Virus record (IMG/VR): IMGVR_UViG_3300030385_002649
Coordinates: 248,001 to 312,000 of that record
Length of the DNA stretch: 64,000 nt
Direction: 5' to 3' (one strand)
DNA from: a virus
Within the stretch, counting starts at the first letter, position 1; each line of letters begins with the position of its first letter. Position numbers and translations under genes: made by a program. The notes under the pieces were generated by a model, which saw only the letters and a list, made by a program, of their open reading frames with translations, searched no databases and was not told the origin of the DNA. Shown piece after piece: positions 63,301 to 64,000 of the stretch.

Positions 63301-64000
63301 CAGCTGACGAAGCTCCGTCTGAACTACCTGGCAGCCCCCAGCCTTCTACTTCGTCAGTGATTACTGGCTCATAATTAGCATAACCATTATCCATCTGAGG
63401 CATGAAATAGTAGACAGTATAGAGTTGGTCGTGAGACTTGGCGACGTCATCTGATCGACCCTGAAGCTTGGCTCCTACATTTTCGTATTCGTCGTATGAT
63501 TCTGGCCAAAACTTGCTAAAAATGGCATAAAGAGGGCCGTTAACTCCGAAATTTCTATTCTGATGGTCGTTAGCTGTTCCGATCCACTTAGAAATAAGAT
63601 TATTTTCAATCGCTTTAGTAATGTTGCCGTAGACGCCTATAATTCTTTGTGAGATATCTACGAGTATTCTTTCCATGCTGTCAACCTGAGCAGAGGTCTG
63701 AGCGATTTGTTGTGGAGTAGCTAGTGGTTGCGCGCTTTGATAATCTGCGCCGCCAAGTTGACTTTCTTTCTTTTTTTGGGTAGTTCTTGCTGATACTTCC
63801 ATCTCGTTAAGATCATTGAGAAGTGACACGTACTTTTCAATTTGTTTGTCAAACTGAGGAGAATAAGGGATTCTGAAAGGCTGAGCCGGACTATAATTGA
63901 TGCTGACGCCGACGCTGCGAGAGTAATTCTCTAAGTCCTTTATCTGCTTCCATACTCCGGTTTCTTCTAGAATTTGTTTTATTTTTCTAACTTCGTCCGC
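60344..64000 (-). CDS. Very large protein of unknown function (5' end beyond window)
   Basis: The minus-strand frame stays open to the window edge. The GTG at 63829 is internal: in-frame protein-like sequence continues upstream (for example LEENTGVWK-like helix ... SVGVSINYSPAQPF). At least 1218 codons. Near the middle a CxxC site VCDRCWAFHF resembles the CPWCLAxH type of the next protein. KKALRIYRAIAKQGW and helical regions are visible. No enzyme motif recognised. It may form a partnership with the 1135-residue neighbour. Confidence 0.6.
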   Translation of the reverse strand, partial: ADEVRKIKQILEETGVWKQIKDLENYSRSVGVSINYSPAQPFRIPYSPQFDKQIEKYVSLLNDLNEMEVSARTTQKKKESQLGGADYQSAQPLATPQQIAQTSAQVDSMERILVDISQRIIGVYGNITKAIENNLISKWIGTANDHQNRNFGVNGPLYAIFSKFWPESYDEYENVGAKLQGRSDDVAKSHDQLYTVYYFMPQMDNGYANYEPVITDEVEGWGLPGSSDGASSAELRKEQLTFEEYKKVRESEDPKDLVVSASQMPTMVYVLDDGRPTFDDKGDPIGVVLPLEKKFTGGPADLKTLSATITTAKGKKRFFTAQKMVSKKFGTLNRPSPRDTKVETRDKEFDINNYDFASPDFDHDSYLVSMGYNPNELVNVNILAGDETTTVDAITRSELSQKGWLSNPEIDLVDVFPVGQVDEETGEKVKYDEPLVYGVYSTSEEAKLDSHNHPAVGHVVGMPYREYAKRATRHLKLLDVIAKGQMKRSLNSKELQVKNLKLPLKKTDEGSAEIYSAEEIANGDYLPIDSNGANVEKKAFKNFRGNPEEYSKQGIASALEIVTSLRNDISADSRVFGDNDFQPWIVYKEELDDKSKSRMPAEALKLKLPPASESFQEVFGSSRRQMGLALLDLKWDGPNLVIEEFPWAIQDFDWERNPEEVAADIGLKGPGGARVAEYLMPYMQDEKEKGGFTLKGIAKAFMAVNKDGASEEQKKKAVKKALRIYRAIAKQGWTIDRLKNVPFTKALYMARQMWDGYYHDTVMHTKKGPDVQWVIDPNSMVEVVSGAKAADSSKRNLKCSYSVKIGGMTQNCQSKLPANNAKLPRRVAEISTDEGKTDWKMVSPQEGDARDKIAAMDRSGEVNPEERDQLVNDAETAGGSKTGPRVVNAQNPVCDRCWAFHFRPLPEGIVAGIFDDLEEIYNLSERHLKESIGKPAAEKNRIKNALIHKFIVPYFRKYWKADGPIAKVYDYINTETSLSPKYKKLLSKPIRQFYSGISEDLMALIKSPLISTDAIDPKTGKHFFSIGIAKVMRSISNLIMWAHGTRMSKLDQDPTGRLDQDYSIVTMTSLTRKDVRDARELSAAMRKADPKWRTRWTGARPETLNDGYNRPMRRIEGDFCRVAIKGFINEEASFNGLLGYMIEKCDDGMCLVELDPNNLVKEAIIKVYPGELETIWDTKKRSDKEEYLEFLEEIKSREQTEQRIIDIIGDNTNEYLYR

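Overview
The window reads as one stretch of a large double-stranded DNA tailed-phage genome of moderate GC content. Genes are packed tightly, with ATGA/TAATG overlaps. The window encodes its own replication and recombination set, long tail or virion proteins with collagen-like and modular repeats, and many small zinc-ribbon and hypothetical proteins. I see no integrase, CRISPR array, rRNA or convincing tRNA gene. The host cannot be fixed from the sequence. A NucS/EndoMS homologue (a family best known from Actinobacteria and Archaea) hints at an actinobacterial-type host, but this is weak inference.

Layout. 1-1689 (minus): a CBS-less IMP dehydrogenase cut by the window edge, a small conserved phage protein, and an HslV/proteasome-like peptidase with an intact Thr-Asp-Lys triad. 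1690-2860: a mostly non-coding divergent region with many RNA hairpins around one small coiled-coil gene. 2861-6197 (plus): a collagen-like virion protein, a nucleotidyltransferase-like protein, a metallophosphoesterase and small unknowns. 6166-12864: DNA polymerase III alpha split into two genes with two small genes between them. The C-terminal half carries an intein, and a LAGLIDADG endonuclease gene lies inside the intein in a different reading frame. 12869-16927: small genes, one with its start codon in a long hairpin. 17011-26141: RecA, DnaB-type helicase, a minimal PolA-like polymerase, gp32-like SSB, 5'-3' exonuclease and a Holliday-junction-type nuclease. 26138-33710: membrane proteins, an HNH nuclease, a P-loop kinase and two glycosyltransferases.

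33711-47721 (mostly minus) holds tail or adsorption proteins, interrupted by a plus-strand cassette with NucS (36651-38107) and by a Vsr-like endonuclease fused to a Mom-like domain (43482-44834). 47870-50259 (plus) holds adenosine deaminase and small genes. 50256-64000 (minus) holds more tail proteins, a GDP-mannose 4,6-dehydratase-like enzyme, a methyltransferase-like protein, a multi-HTH protein and two very large proteins of unknown role. The last of these continues past the window end.

How it works together (inference): the plus-strand core copies and repairs the genome. IMP dehydrogenase and adenosine deaminase adjust purine pools. The glycosyltransferases and the sugar-nucleotide dehydratase may decorate DNA or virions. 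The minus-strand blocks build the tail. Mobile endonucleases have entered the polymerase gene and the tail region. The most unusual items are the out-of-frame endonuclease inside the intein, the split polymerase, the structured non-coding region at 1690-2860, the HslV-like peptidase and the phage NucS.
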